The notes below the pieces were generated by a model. That model saw only the letters and a program-made list of their open reading frames with translations. It had not been told where the DNA came from and searched no databases. Below, in pieces: positions 12,701 through 25,500 of a stretch of 64,000 nt of DNA. Every line of letters begins with the position of its first letter. The stretch's first letter is position 1. Source of the DNA: Polydactylus sextarius. Taxonomy: Eukaryota; Chordata; Actinopteri; Polynemidae. Location of the stretch: NCBI GenBank assembly GCA_016801845.1, contig CM028910.1, positions 12,554,629 to 12,618,628 on the forward strand, in the 5' to 3' direction. Position numbers and translations under genes: made by a program.

Positions 12701-14601
12701 ACTTATATTCACATCTGGAGACATCAGTATGGAGGCCTGTGACTATATCAGCTGTATTAAAGCAGAAACTGAATTAGACATAGTTTGTCTGATCTGTATT
12801 ATCATGAGTATCACAGGTCCCGTGGGCTACACTCCCTGGACCAGATCCATTCCAATTCAATATTCCTCCAAGATCCAATTTTTATCTCACAGACATAATC
12901 TCTCCACTATAATCTGTTCTGGGTCCCAGTATTATCTATTAGGCTGTCTAAATTCATGTTTATTTCCCTATCCTTTTATCAACCCCTTGTCAAACTCTGC
13001 AAATGCCTGTGGTTGTTCCTCCCTGTCACGACTGTCAGACGTAATATCATCTAGATGGAGGCAGAGCAATATCGACAGACAACAGGACGAACACTGTGTG
13101 CGGAAGCAGCATGGACAGATACACCATGGTAAATGTCATCTTTAATTGGATGCCTATCGTTTAAATATTGCCCGTCAAAACTAAATAAACAGCATGACTC
13201 CCGATGACAGGATGTGAAGCTAATGTGCCCTCCAGGGTAATAAATGCAGCCATCTCTGGTAGCAACAGCTGCCGAGGGAGGACAAATACCAAGTCAAAAG
13301 TGAACTGAAGGGCACTCCAGTTCCTGTCTTGTTTGTTTGTTTATCCCATTGGAGGCATACTTCCCATGTCACATGTAGTTTACCTTGCCATAGGCGTAAT
13401 GCCACAGCTGAAGAAGTTTTATTTTGAATGTTATTTTAAATTAGAGCATTTCTTTCAGAAAACATTTGAGCACTGTGAATTTTTAAGACACATTCATGAT
13501 TCCCAGAGTATGAATCTTATCAATTTTGGAAATTCCCGGCTTTTTCCTCTGGTGCCACCAAGAGGTCAACAAGTTTTTGCTTGTTAATGAAATGTTTCCA
13601 TTGTCTAGCTACTGGACGGACCGCCATATGATGACATTTGGTTCAGATGTTAATGTTCCCCTCAGGATGAATTTTAATGACTTTAACCGATTCCATGACT
13701 TTCCAGTTCAGTTCAGGGCCATAATCAACAAATGTTATTATGGTGACACATCAAAGTGAGATGGCGAACAGGATAAACGTACCTGCTAAAGATGGGCATG
13801 TACAGCACACATCTGTAGGACAAGATGCAGAATCAATGAATAGACATTAACTCAGATTACATGTCATGTAATATGAGAGCTGCTACATTTCCACTCAGAC
13901 ATTACAAACAGTAATTAGGGTGTGTAGCCAATTTTTAAATACAGTGTACAAACATGAGCCAGTCAGACAGGCTCGATAATGCAATCATGCATAATTTGCT
14001 CTCTCTTGTTTTACTAAATAAACCTTGAAAGATTATTTTGTCCACTGCTGTGTAATGAACTTTAAATCTCTCAACAGCAACTATGTTGGTGAATCAACAT
14101 TGTTTTTGGCCGCCGGGCACCAATCAAACACCAGATGGGGCATCCCTCGGTTTGTGGAAGGATGGGGGGGTGGGGGTGGGGGGACTATGACCAAGTGTAA
14201 CTGGAGGTGAAGGAGGCTGAACCCTGTAGTTTGGCACACTGACCTATCGATGTGCACCTTGCGCAGGTGAACGATAGGTACAAACCAGATTACAGCCACA
14301 CAGAGAGTCGGAGTGAGAGAGATTAAGGCATTTGAAAGGGGAGAAGGGAGAGGGTTTAGCAGGATGAGGGAGAGGAGAGAAGAGAGGATTATGGAAGCCA
14401 GAGCTTGGATCCTAAAATAATCCTCTCAGTATAGTGGGCTTTAAGCGCTGTGGGGCAGAGGCCAGTTTGAGCTATTAAATTATCATGCACATTGCTTTGA
14501 ATGTGCAGAAAACATTTCTGACAATTACTACCACTCTGTTGCAGGTGGAGATGTTTAAATCCTTTTTGAGTTTTATTTCAGTCCGACATAACATAAGCAG
14601 C

Positions 14602-14605
<4 letters not shown>
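9767..14605. other. Intergenic upstream of the ROR gene; no exon supported
   Basis: It contains short CA/GT tracts (about 10008-10037, 11144-11166, 11555-11576), a G-rich run near 14164-14183 and two blocks of complex sequence (about 10730-11070 and 13130-13260) that could be conserved non-coding DNA. The longest open frame (12729-13145) has no recognisable domain and no splice-supported neighbours. Confidence 0.4.

Positions 14606-14642
<37 letters not shown>
14606..14642. repeat. (CA)n microsatellite
   Basis: CA run of about 37 bp. Confidence 0.95.
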
Positions 14643-14644
<2 letters not shown>

Positions 14645-16019
14645 CACATAAAGTGACAGGGGCGTTCACTCTATCTGCTCTAATCTGGAAAGCTGGTCGG
14701 GAGCTACGTGCCTGTATGTGCAGCTTTAAGCACCTCCTTCTTTCCATGCTCCATGTTCTAATTTGAGTATTGCCATGGTTACGTAAGATTCAGGGTTAGG
14801 AGGTCACTGACGTTGCAGGCAAACACCGGATGGATGTGTGACTGCTTCATGGCGACATAGGGACATAATATAAGCCCAGAAATACGGCAGATGAGGATCA
14901 GGAAGGAAACCATCAGACAGACAAAAAGACCTAAATAGAAGGAAGAGGAAGTTTACAGCCAAAGAATATAATAAAGCAAAACATTTTCCCAGCATTGTGT
15001 TTTTAAACTATGCATTCAGGAAATGCAATACATTACTGCTTTACATTTATGTTGAAATGGTACTTTTTCTTGTTTTGTTTTTTTCTTTGTGTGTACAATT
15101 GCACAAATTGAAGAAGCAGAATGTATAGTACATTTTACTATAAAGGTCTTTAATATAAAGCAAGGTGGTGCTAAGGGAAAGTCAGGGCTTTCATTTTTTA
15201 AATGTTTCTGGATGAAAGCGCTCACAGTGGGAAAAAAAAGATAGAAAGACAGAGGGACACTCACCACGCATGCACGCCGGAGAGACAAGAGAGGGAGGGG
15301 TGTGAAAGTTCTGTGTCGCTCCACTAACCTACTTACCATAATCTCTCTCTTCTCCTCATTTCATAACTGTGCCCAAGTTACATGATACATTCGTCATCTT
15401 ACCCACGTTTGCAAATCTATTACCTTCATCTGCACAGTTATTAATGGTTTTGATTTATGTCATAGGCTAAAGTCCAAGAGTGTGTCTGCTTGCTTTTCCT
15501 GACACACACACCCAAATTTCAAAGATAAATAACAACAGTAATGGAGAACAGACAGACAGATGGACGGATAGATAGAAACCACCATAAGTAAAAATAGGAA
15601 AATGCACTTTCATTATCTGTAATTTACACTATCATTTACTACGCTGTGATATCATAGAGGATAATTCTGGCAGAAGTCTAAATGCCACACATTTTCCATT
15701 ATTCCTACCATTATATAGGGCTATAGGCAACCATATAGCAATTTTAGATTATTAGAAGCATGTTTCTCTGTGACAATGGCTGACGCTCGTTTCTTTATGC
15801 ACCTGACTTAAAGTAGCTGTGCTCGGTTTATAGTGAAAAGAAATAAGTCAGAGCAACTTTATGTTCACACATATTTCTAGTAACTTACATTGTATATGCC
15901 TATAGAGCCTTCTGATATTTTTCTGCTACCAAAAAAGTCTTTATCTTTATGAGGAAAAATAAATAAATCATTGACTGCTGAATATTACAGGAAAAAGATT
16001 CGACCAGGAAATAAAACCG
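14643..16019. other. Proximal upstream region of the ROR gene
   Basis: AT-rich sequence leading into the GC-rich promoter. No exon is supported. Confidence 0.4.
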
Positions 16020-16549
16020 TGCGCTTGTTATTAAAAGGTTCCCACGCTGGGTGGCTGTGGTCTGAACTGACACACTGCCACACTTTCCCACGCACGCGAG
16101 AACCTCCTTAAAGCGCGCGCTGAGGGGTAGCGCGCGCGCGCACGTCAGCTCACGGGGCACGAGGCGGGCGGACCGCGGGGTGAGGATCATGTGTAGTCCA
16201 CGCGCCGAAACTAGGTTAGAGCGAGGAGCTGCAGAGCTGAGAAGAGCAGGAAGACGACGATTTGCTTGTGTTATTATTTTATAGGCGCTTTTATTACAAC
16301 ACAGTGTCTGAGACTGCGCGGAGCTGACAGAAAGTAAATAACAGAAACACTCTGTTGCTTCTTAATTATTTTTTAAGGTCGACGCGCGAGAAGAAAAAGT
16401 AGAAAAACCCATATGAGGATTTGCTGTTGTGACAGTTTTCAGCTGCTCCGGGTTGGAGCGAATAACTGCGCGTCGCTTTCTCTGTTTCTTGGCTTCATTT
16501 CCACCGGGAGTTGTATGACTTGAAGAGTTGGCTAGACTTCACCGCCGAC
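16020..16549 (+). promoter_or_regulatory. GC-rich promoter and 5' UTR of the ROR gene
   Basis: Base composition changes sharply to CpG-rich sequence with alternating CG tracts near 16113-16142, a CRE-like half site (ACGTCA, about 16141) and no obvious TATA box. This is the pattern of a CpG-island promoter. It ends at the initiator ATG of exon 1. A 36-codon upstream open reading frame (16413-16523) lies in the presumed leader. The transcription start cannot be fixed from sequence. Confidence 0.6.
16413..16523 (+). other. Upstream open reading frame in the ROR leader
   Basis: An ATG at 16413 opens 36 codons ending in TGA at 16521-16523, 26 nt before the main ATG. If the leader starts upstream of it, this frame could reduce or condition translation of the receptor. 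No peptide function is implied. Confidence 0.4.
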
Positions 16550-19500
16550 ATGAGAGGTGAGTTAACTTAAATTATTACTTATTATTTGTACGAATATATA
16601 CTCCCTACGTCTCCTAGGTAGAGTATATACCACTATGTCTGGTGTTTGTGGTTAACTTTTGAGTCGAGGGACTGTGTTGCTGCAGGAAAGCACTTTGAAA
16701 CAAGAATCCAAAGTGCGTAGACTGCAGTGCCGCATTGAAATAAACTGTGGTTTTATTGTTTTATGCAAGAATATAAATCTGTATTATGTAACAGTGTGGA
16801 CCTTGACATTTGTTTACAAAATATTAAATCTTAATTTGAACATTATGACATAATAAAATATTTAAATGCGCTTTATTTTGAAATAAATAACAAATAATAT
16901 ACATTTCGGTATTCACGGGTTTAAGTGTGTGTTCAGTTAATTAATATAAACTGTAATTGTTTTGTGTACTTGTTAATTTTCGCCTGTCATAGAGGGAATG
17001 CGTTGCAGCTGTGGTTACTTTTCTTCGTCTGTGAGCGACTCAACTTATGTAAGAGACAGAGGAGGGAGGGAGTGAGCGGAGTGATTCAGAGACGGTAAAC
17101 CGGGCGAAAATCTGTTAGCGGGGGGGTGGTGGGTTATGCTGGAAAAATAGTCCGTTTATTTAGCTTTTTATTTAGTTTATATTTTCTCTTTATTTTCTTT
17201 GTTGTATTACTTTTATGCGAATCATATACTCGATTTACAGATTTATTGTTATTGACGTTTTGTGCCAAATGGCGCGTGTGTGTGTGTGTGTGTGTTTTTT
17301 TTTTTTTTTTAAGTGCGTAAAATCACTGAGCATAGTTTGCATAGTTTGTTTCACAGTGTCTTACTGTTTCTGTTAGTTTGCTCTGGACTGTTGGTTAGTC
17401 AGCCAACGTGTTTTTGTTTTCAGCATCAGCAGTATGGCGATCAGTGTGAGGGAGGAGGGATGGAGGATAGAGAGAGATAGGAGGTGTTCCATTGACCTAG
17501 TTCTGTCATTGAGGATTACAGCAAGTGTGTGTGTACGTGTGGGCGTGGGGGTGTAGGGCCATTGGCTTGTCGTCATCACAGAGGAAACAATTTTGATGCT
17601 AATAATAATGACTTGTCAAGAGAGGATGTCTATCTTTCAAGATGCTGTAGGTATGTGCTGCGCAAAAAACAAAAAAAAGGACTGATTTCTGTTCATCATG
17701 CGAGATGCATGCTGCTTTTTATTACTGTCACCTAAAATAAAAACATTTTTTTTTTTTTATGTAAAATTATCTGACAAAGATAACATCAATGAAAATATAT
17801 ACTTTTTGATGTATATTTTCTCTTATGGTAAATATTACTGGTCAAACATGATTTATTTTGTTATGTCATGATGTCAGAGCTGTGCACCGCTGTCACAAGC
17901 AGGATATGGGCACAGCAAGCCCACATTTAACCATGAAGCACAGCAGGGGTCAGTTAAGCTCAGTTTCCTCTGTCAGCTAAAGTTACTTACATCAACCAGA
18001 GCGTGTGTCGCTCCAGTCAAGTGCCGCTTGTCAGATCAGATTTGTGAAAAATACCATATAATTTACGGTGTTATCGCTCAGACTTCGCTATGTAAAGAAA
18101 AAGGAGGTATAAAACGGGCAACAGTGTGAAGCAGGGGTTTTCCTGATTCACCATTTCAGTAATTAGATTGCAAATAAAATGAAAAATGCTGTTGTACTTG
18201 TTTATCAGAGTTATTCTGGTAAACTGCTGCACGAACAGGTTTGGCATAGTGTATTAGGTATGATGGGATGTAATCAAACAAACACCCATAAACCACCTCT
18301 AAAAAGCCTGGCGATGGTGAGCAGTGGTGAATCTGTTGACTCGGGATCAAAGGTACAGTAGCAGTAAAGACTGGAGGCCGCTCTCTGCTCTCCCAGGACA
18401 CTGCTGTGCTCAACTCAGACTCAAAAGCCACTATCTGTTGAGAGTGCAACCTTGGGGAAGTTCACAGCGAGCTACAGTATGTGTCAAGGTGCCCTTTCTC
18501 TCTGACAACTGCATGTTAGGATTCCACTCCTTATCTAACGTATTAACTCTTCACCCAGCTTGTATGATGTTAATATGTAAACAAAATGTCAGAATATCAG
18601 CATAGATTTATGCTTTGTTTAAGGTTGTAACTACATTACACTTTGCAGTTTGTGGATACGTGATTGCTTAAAAAATAATATTTTGCTCCATAAGTTTTGT
18701 TTTGCTTAGTGGTATCATAAGGAAAAGTCATTTTGATAAGTCAACTATTTTCCAAGTATGCATGAGGATAAGTGACATCCAAACAGACGTAAAGAGATTT
18801 TAAGTCAAGGCGACTGATTGCTGCAGCGTGATACTAAATTTGTTCCTGTGGTTTGGGGCAGCATGCAAAATTACATGCTGGGAACTGAATTTTTCAGTCT
18901 GGTCTTTTTGTGTTGCAGAGGCCCTCTTGGGTTTTTGGCTCAGAGCGGCACAAACAACATGATCAAGCCAATGCACTTTATCTTTTCTGATCAATGGGTT
19001 GGGATTACACAGGCACACAGAGCGCAATGTCGGGTTTCTTGGCAGAAGTAGAGCTGTTGTTAAGTATGTGAATATTCATCATGGGAAAAGATATGTCAAA
19101 TAGTAAGCCTTACTCTTTTGTTTTGTTGTAGTTTCTTATGGTAGACAGTTAAACTGACAACCTCCTCTTTAGATTGTATGCAGATAAAAATTTGCAGTCT
19201 ATAACACAGAGACATGATAAGTCACAAGGACAAAGAAAACATCTGTGAAGAGCACTCATCTTAAATGACAACAAAATTTACAAATAGTTACAATATAGTG
19301 ATGTGTGTCTCTTTGAATATAATTTACACACAAAAACATTCAGAAACAACATTGGCCTCCAGTTATAGTTAGTGCAAATATGGCTGAAATATTTCTTATA
19401 AGATAGAAAACACAGACACTATAGAGTAAAAAAAGAACAGTACAGTTAAGTGTGATGTGTTAACAGTGATGTATGATCCAGGCTTCTGTGACATTTTAGA

Positions 19501-22500
19501 CCTGTTGTACACTAATACCTCTCATTCCAGCATTATTGCATCTGGGGAGTAATTACGTAAAATCCGCAGTGCATTTTTAAAGAGTTTGAGGTTGGTGCCC
19601 GGGCCATATTATACTAACTGTGTTCTCTAGGTAGGTCAGTGGGAGGAGAGGGAGAGGGGAAAAAAAAACACTCATTACTGTCCACGTATAGCGGCTGCGT
19701 AGAAAACAGGTGGTTGTTGAGGCCCCGCAGTGGAAAGAGGGAACGACAGACAGAGCACATGTCTGTGTGTTTAACGAAATAACTGCTAACTTTTGTCGAC
19801 ACAAAGCCATATAGTGTGTTGCACAATACGCCATATATGCCATTCCTCCCACAGAGGCCACAGAAGTCCACTCATATATAGGTTAAGTATACAGTATGTC
19901 AGGTATATGTAAAGCGCAAGATAAATAGGACCTTGGACTGTGTTTGATTAGCTGGGAAGAGAGGGCAAAGTCTATCTAGAAGAGGCACCGATGAGGAAAA
20001 GTGCTGACACTGAAGGGACTTTTAAATCGGTTTATAGCAACACTCCATGTAAATTACTCAGATGATTTCCTAAAAAGTAATTTCAAGAATTATGATAGCA
20101 TCTATTTATCTACTTTGGCATAGCCGCGACACATATTACATGTTTTTAACTTAAATGAATTCATCATTAGGTTTAAACATATGTGGTCACAGATGCTAGT
20201 AGGAATATAACAAACACAAGTGTTGTTTTTTTTTCTTTTTTTGTCTAAGAACATTATGTCTTAGACAGAATGTTTATTGAAATGCTCTAAATGAAGCAGT
20301 GAGTATAAAGAATCTGTTGTTCAGGCCCCATTTTGCAACAAAACCAGTTAAGAACTGAATGTTCATAGCGTATACTGTTGTTACTATATGAGACCAGTGT
20401 ATCAGCTGCTCCAGACACTTATTTACACTAAACAGTGTACACTTCAGTTTAGCGTTGTGATTTGTGCAACTTTTATTTGCTGATAGACTAGAACAGTAGA
20501 GGGAACGTCAAGGCAGCTAACTGCAACAGGATAAAAATAGATTTATGGTCTCGCTCAAACACAGCTGAAATTTCACTCAAATACTTGACGTGCTGCGACA
20601 AGTTCAGAGCTACTGTTAGCTATGTCTGTCCCCCCCCACTGCAGCTTACTGTAACTGATGTTTTTGGAAATATTTCCAGATGTTTTTCATGTTGCAAATT
20701 CTACAGTGGGGTTAGTTTGACCCTGTCAGTTGCAACTGGTTATTCATCTCTCAGTAATGAAACCTAACATAGTTTTGCATCCTCCCTTTACTTACAATCC
20801 TAGTCAGATGTGGTTCCACCTTAAAACCTGCAAGAAACCAGATTGCGTTCCTTGTGAGCACCCCCCGCCCTCCCCACTCCCCAATGTTGAATGGGAAACT
20901 GTGTCAGTGGAGCAGCTCCTGCTCTCGGGGCCTGACTGTGCCGCTCAGCTGACTGGCAGGTGAGGGGGCGAGTCGCAGGCAAAGCCGCTCGCTCAGCGTC
21001 CAATGGGAGCGCGGAGGGGTGAGGGAGGATCGTCACACTGTTGCCAAGACAACCACCTTTGAAAGAGCGTGTTCATGGAATGCAGCCAGACGGTGGTTAT
21101 ATAACAGACTGAGGGGAGGGGGGAGGCTCTGGAGGGAGAGCGATAAAGGGAGCAATGGAGAAAGAGGTTTTTTTTTTCCGTTGGCCTTTATTTATTTATA
21201 TCCCTCAGTTGCATTTCATTGGCCGTTAGGAATTCTACCCATCTGAGACGCTCAAATATGTCACCTGAACTAACACAAAAAGTCTTCTTACAACAAAGAT
21301 ATAGACATCTTTTTCTCCTTAGTCAAGATTTTCAGTACAATGTCAGTCAGTAACCTTTTTTGTTTTGCCTCAGTGTATGACGTATGCTTCTCCCCACGCA
21401 CAGTGACTCATGTGATTGGTTGGTTGTGAGTAGTTTATAAAAGAGCCGTTAGAAAACAGCAATTTTATGAAGAGCTGCGAAGGCCGGTTAAAGCCTTCAC
21501 CGCGATTTACAGGTTACCTAACACCCTGTGTGATCCAACAAAAGTGGTTTAGCGATTGTTTGGTACACCCTGCAGCCCAAGCCTAATCAAATCTTGCGCA
21601 CAGTAACAGTGGCTCGTTTGGAATTGATTTGTGGGTTGCAGTTGTACAGCTTGGAGGGGTTCAGTACAACAGTATCCCTTTGTCAACCTGCTAACATTTT
21701 GTTCATCCTGGATGAGGTGCGGCAGAGTTAGAGAGAGAGAGAGAGAGAGCTGCGAAACTTTATAACCCTGGGCCTCAGCTAATGCAATTGACCTGCTATT
21801 CTGGGCTTGAGGAGGCCCAGCTACTTCGACAAACAACATAATGAAAAGAACAGGCTGTTCCTGAGTAAGAAGGCTCAGGCTTCCACAATGAACACAAGAT
21901 ATATTATGTATAAGCGGTTTCTTTAAGTCATTGACACTTCTCTTCATAATTCTGTACAGTTATCACAAATATATGTCATTATTGTTCTCTGTATTCCAAC
22001 ATTTATTTAGTACATATGATATTTGAATCACAAAATAATGTGAATCCTTCTGGGGGAAAAAAATCAAGTAAATCTATCTGTTTATAATATTACAGGCAGG
22101 GTGTAGTTTGAGCTCAGTTTGAGTCAAAAAATTGGGTTGTCAGAGCAAATATTGATTTGTTGCATAGTTTCAGTTTCATCTGATATGGCTGAAGAGTGAT
22201 TATTGACTGTAATTGCATAAGTCATCGTGATAAGCCTAAAATGCAAATGTTGACTTTTGCTATAACAGACACACAAAAAAACTCTTTATCGTGATGGTTT
22301 TGGACAGTATCCAAATGTATGTGTACATACTACATATCTGTGGGTTTCTCCTATACATGTTTCCTATACAGGTCTCCTGTACATGTTTATAATGCTGGTT
22401 ATTGTGTAAACATTATGACACAAGGCTGGAGGACTACAGCGAGCAAGTTATTTTTTACACTACCTCAATGTTATTATTATTTTTCCCCACTTCAATAATT

Positions 22501-25500
22501 AATTGTTTCGTCCACAAAAAGTCACAAACAAAAAAAAATCTTACATTTTTATATGTCTTGATTTATCTGACCAGCAGTGTTAAAGCCAAAACATGAAATT
22601 TACTGACAAAAGTTAGCAAATCATTAGCTCATTGTTTGAATGAATAGTATCTGACTGTTTTTCTCTCTACAGCTCAAATAGAAGTGATTCCCTGTAAAAT
22701 CTGTGGGGACAAATCATCAGGGATTCACTATGGTGTCATCACCTGTGAAGGCTGCAAGGTGAGTGATCAGATCATCCATCCTCAGTAGAGTGGTAGCAAG
22801 TGGTCTCTTAACATATTTGATGTCAACTTGTTCTAATAATTAATTTTTTTGAATTATTAATAATTTTTAATAATTTTATGATCTACAACATGGCACAGAT
22901 GTTGTAATAAATTCTCACATTGTGTGTCTTTTTGTCTGCAGGGTTTCTTCCGTCGCAGCCAGCAGAACAACGCCATGTACTCCTGCTCACGACAGAGGAA
23001 CTGTCTAATTGACCGGACCAATCGTAACCGCTGTCAACACTGCAGGTTACAGAAGTGTCTCGCTCTGGGCATGAGTCGTGATGGTGAGTTCAGCTACTCA
23101 ATCTATATTTAATTAACTCAGAGTTTCCACCTCTCCCCAGTTTTTGCTTATCACAATGAATGAGTCATGCAGTCTTTGTTTGATTGCGACTGTGTTTAAT
23201 TTTTGTCTTTACTTCCTTTTGCTGCAGCTGTGAAGTTTGGTCGAATGTCCAAAAAGCAGCGTGACAGCCTGTACGCGGAGGTCCAGAAACACCAGCAGTC
23301 ACAGGAGTGCGCAGGCATCGGTGTCCGCGAGGAGAACGGCGACGTGGCCGACCACGGGCGCACCTACAGCAGAGGCTCCAGCACGGCGCTTAGCGATCTG
23401 GACGATATCACCACCCTGCCGGAGAGCCTGCTCTTCGACCTGCCGCTGACGCCAGAGGATGCGGGTGGAGAGTACTGTAACCTGGACATGCTGGGCGGCA
23501 GCGCAGGTAGCAGCTCGTCCTCTCAGAGTTCACCAGAACAGACCAACTTGGACTTTGTAGATGGCAACCACAGCATCAAGCACGAGTACCAGCTTTTACA
23601 TGAGTCTGGTCTCTTCTCACATGCTATCCTCAACCCGCTGCCAGGAGGCTGCTCCCTTCTTGAGATGGGTCAGTATAACTCCAGGAGAGCTTGAACCTTG
23701 AATCAATGTATTATCTGACAGACACCATAAAACAATAACCTCATAGAAGAAGTTAAGAAGTGTTCTTTCCAGTGAAATCAAATGTTTCCCTCCTGTTTAG
23801 AACGCATTACTCAGAGTGTGGTCAAGTCCCATATTGAAACAAGCCAGTACAGCACAGAAGAGCTGAAAAGGATGGCATGGACCTTGTACAGCCCAGAAGA
23901 GACACGCTCATACCAGACCAAGGTATATGTCACATTTTGATTAAGCATTTGACCATTTCAAGAATAGAGACTGGGAAGATGTGTTGAAAAAAACCACTAT
24001 CTCACTTGCTGTTGAGTAAAATATATAATAGTTTTTCCCAAAGTCCAAATCCATAAACAATTTTTGTCACATAAAATATTTTTTCATATCACTACTATTT
24101 GGTTTATCGTGCCCTGTTGTTTTCCTGTACAAGGTTGAGAGAGGATTGTTTTCAGTTTTTAACCTCGCAGAAAAATCATCTTGAAAGAAGTTTCCTAAAA
24201 CAAATCCTTACACTTCCTTACACTGTAGTTCATTGTTGTGAGGTTTGCAAATCCAAACATTTTTATCACATATTTCCTTCTGGTTTTTCTGTCTCATTTG
24301 TCAAGGTTGGAGAGCATAGCTCCAACAATCAAACATCCTGTAGGTCAAGATGTGTTTAGCAGAAACCAGATCACACAACCAGACAAGCCTTGGTGTTTAA
24401 ATAAAGGCAGAGTCAACACAGAACCACTGAACACGATTCGTCTGGTGGCTTTTAGGTGTTTTAATTCTCACAAAAGTCTTTCTGTCTCTCGCTCTCTCTT
24501 TCAGTCAGCTGAGGTGATGTGGCAACAATGTGCCATTCACATCACCAATGCAATCCAGTACGTGGTAGAGTTTGCCAAGCGCATCTCTGGCTTCATGGAC
24601 CTGTGTCAGAACGATCAGATTATTCTCCTCAAAGCAGGTCAGTGCATGACAACAGTGCACACAAACATCCTGCGGGCAGTAAAATCAGTTCTGCACATTG
24701 TGTTTAGCAGTCAGAAGCAGTTTTTTTTTTTTTTTAAACAACAGCCGTGCCTCCAGTAAGATGGCCAGTCTGCTGAGTGTATATTTATTAGTTTGTGAAA
24801 CTTTAAGCTGTGACAAAGACATCTGTTGTTAATATGAAGAGCATATTACCCTCAAGTGAAAGCTAACTTCACAGCATTCAAATATCACATGCATTCAGGG
24901 TGACGATGTGCATGGTTGTTTTGGTTCTGAGGAGCGACCGGCCTTGTTTTAATCACTCAGCATCTGTGACTATTGTTCTGTAAAGTGTCTCAGCCTGTAA
25001 ATCATTCAGGCTTGTTATCCTGTCCAGTGACAACCAAACCTTAAACACAACATTTAGTGTGGCATATAGAATACAAGCCAAGTTGTATTTCTTCCTGAAC
25101 TGCCACACCTATATATGGTATGTCGGACCTGAATGACACCTGATGGGTGGAGAACAGTGATTACAGGTTTTTTTGTGAGTCAAGGTTAGTTAGTATCAGT
25201 AAATAAACCGTGAGTATCATCTCACATTTAATTGTTGAATCCACAACATGACACATCCATCACAGTAAAATAGAAAAGTCTTTACCAAGCAGACAACATT
25301 TAAGGATCTGAAATTACATTTCATACATTAGCATATTTGACTTTTTTACATAACTAAATTTCTCTTAAACACGAACAATTTAATGATGAACACAGTCTAC
25401 TTAAATATTTTACAAGTATTTTTAAATATGGAGCTGATTTTTCTTAAATCTTCAGCCTAGAATGTGAATATTTTTTTTTCTTCTTTTATGTGTCTGTCCT

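Larger units (their letters stand above)
16557..22672 (+). other. Intron 1 of the ROR gene
   Basis: A 6.1-kb phase-1 intron opening with GTGAGT and closing with a pyrimidine tract and CAG. It contains a GT/T microsatellite (17273-17310), a minus-strand AACTAGGTCA site (17493-17502), a GC-rich promoter-like block (20850-21140) and a second TATA/CCAAT region with a candidate alternative exon (21404-21512). The remainder shows nothing recognisable. Confidence 0.7.

Noticed and set aside
12729..13145. 138-codon open frame on the plus strand
   Set aside because: No domain, no splice-supported neighbours, composition typical of chance translation in non-coding DNA.
13545..13570. CTCF-like GCCACCAAGAGGTCA
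   Set aside because: The spacing between the core halves is off by one base, so it does not fit the motif.
20730..20963. Possible alternative ROR first exon ending at GGCAG|GTGAGG
   Set aside because: The donor is good but its frame ends in phase 2, which cannot join exon 2 at 22673 in frame.
21549..21947. 132-codon open frame on the minus strand in ROR intron 1
   Set aside because: Low-information sequence containing a GA repeat translation; no homology seen.
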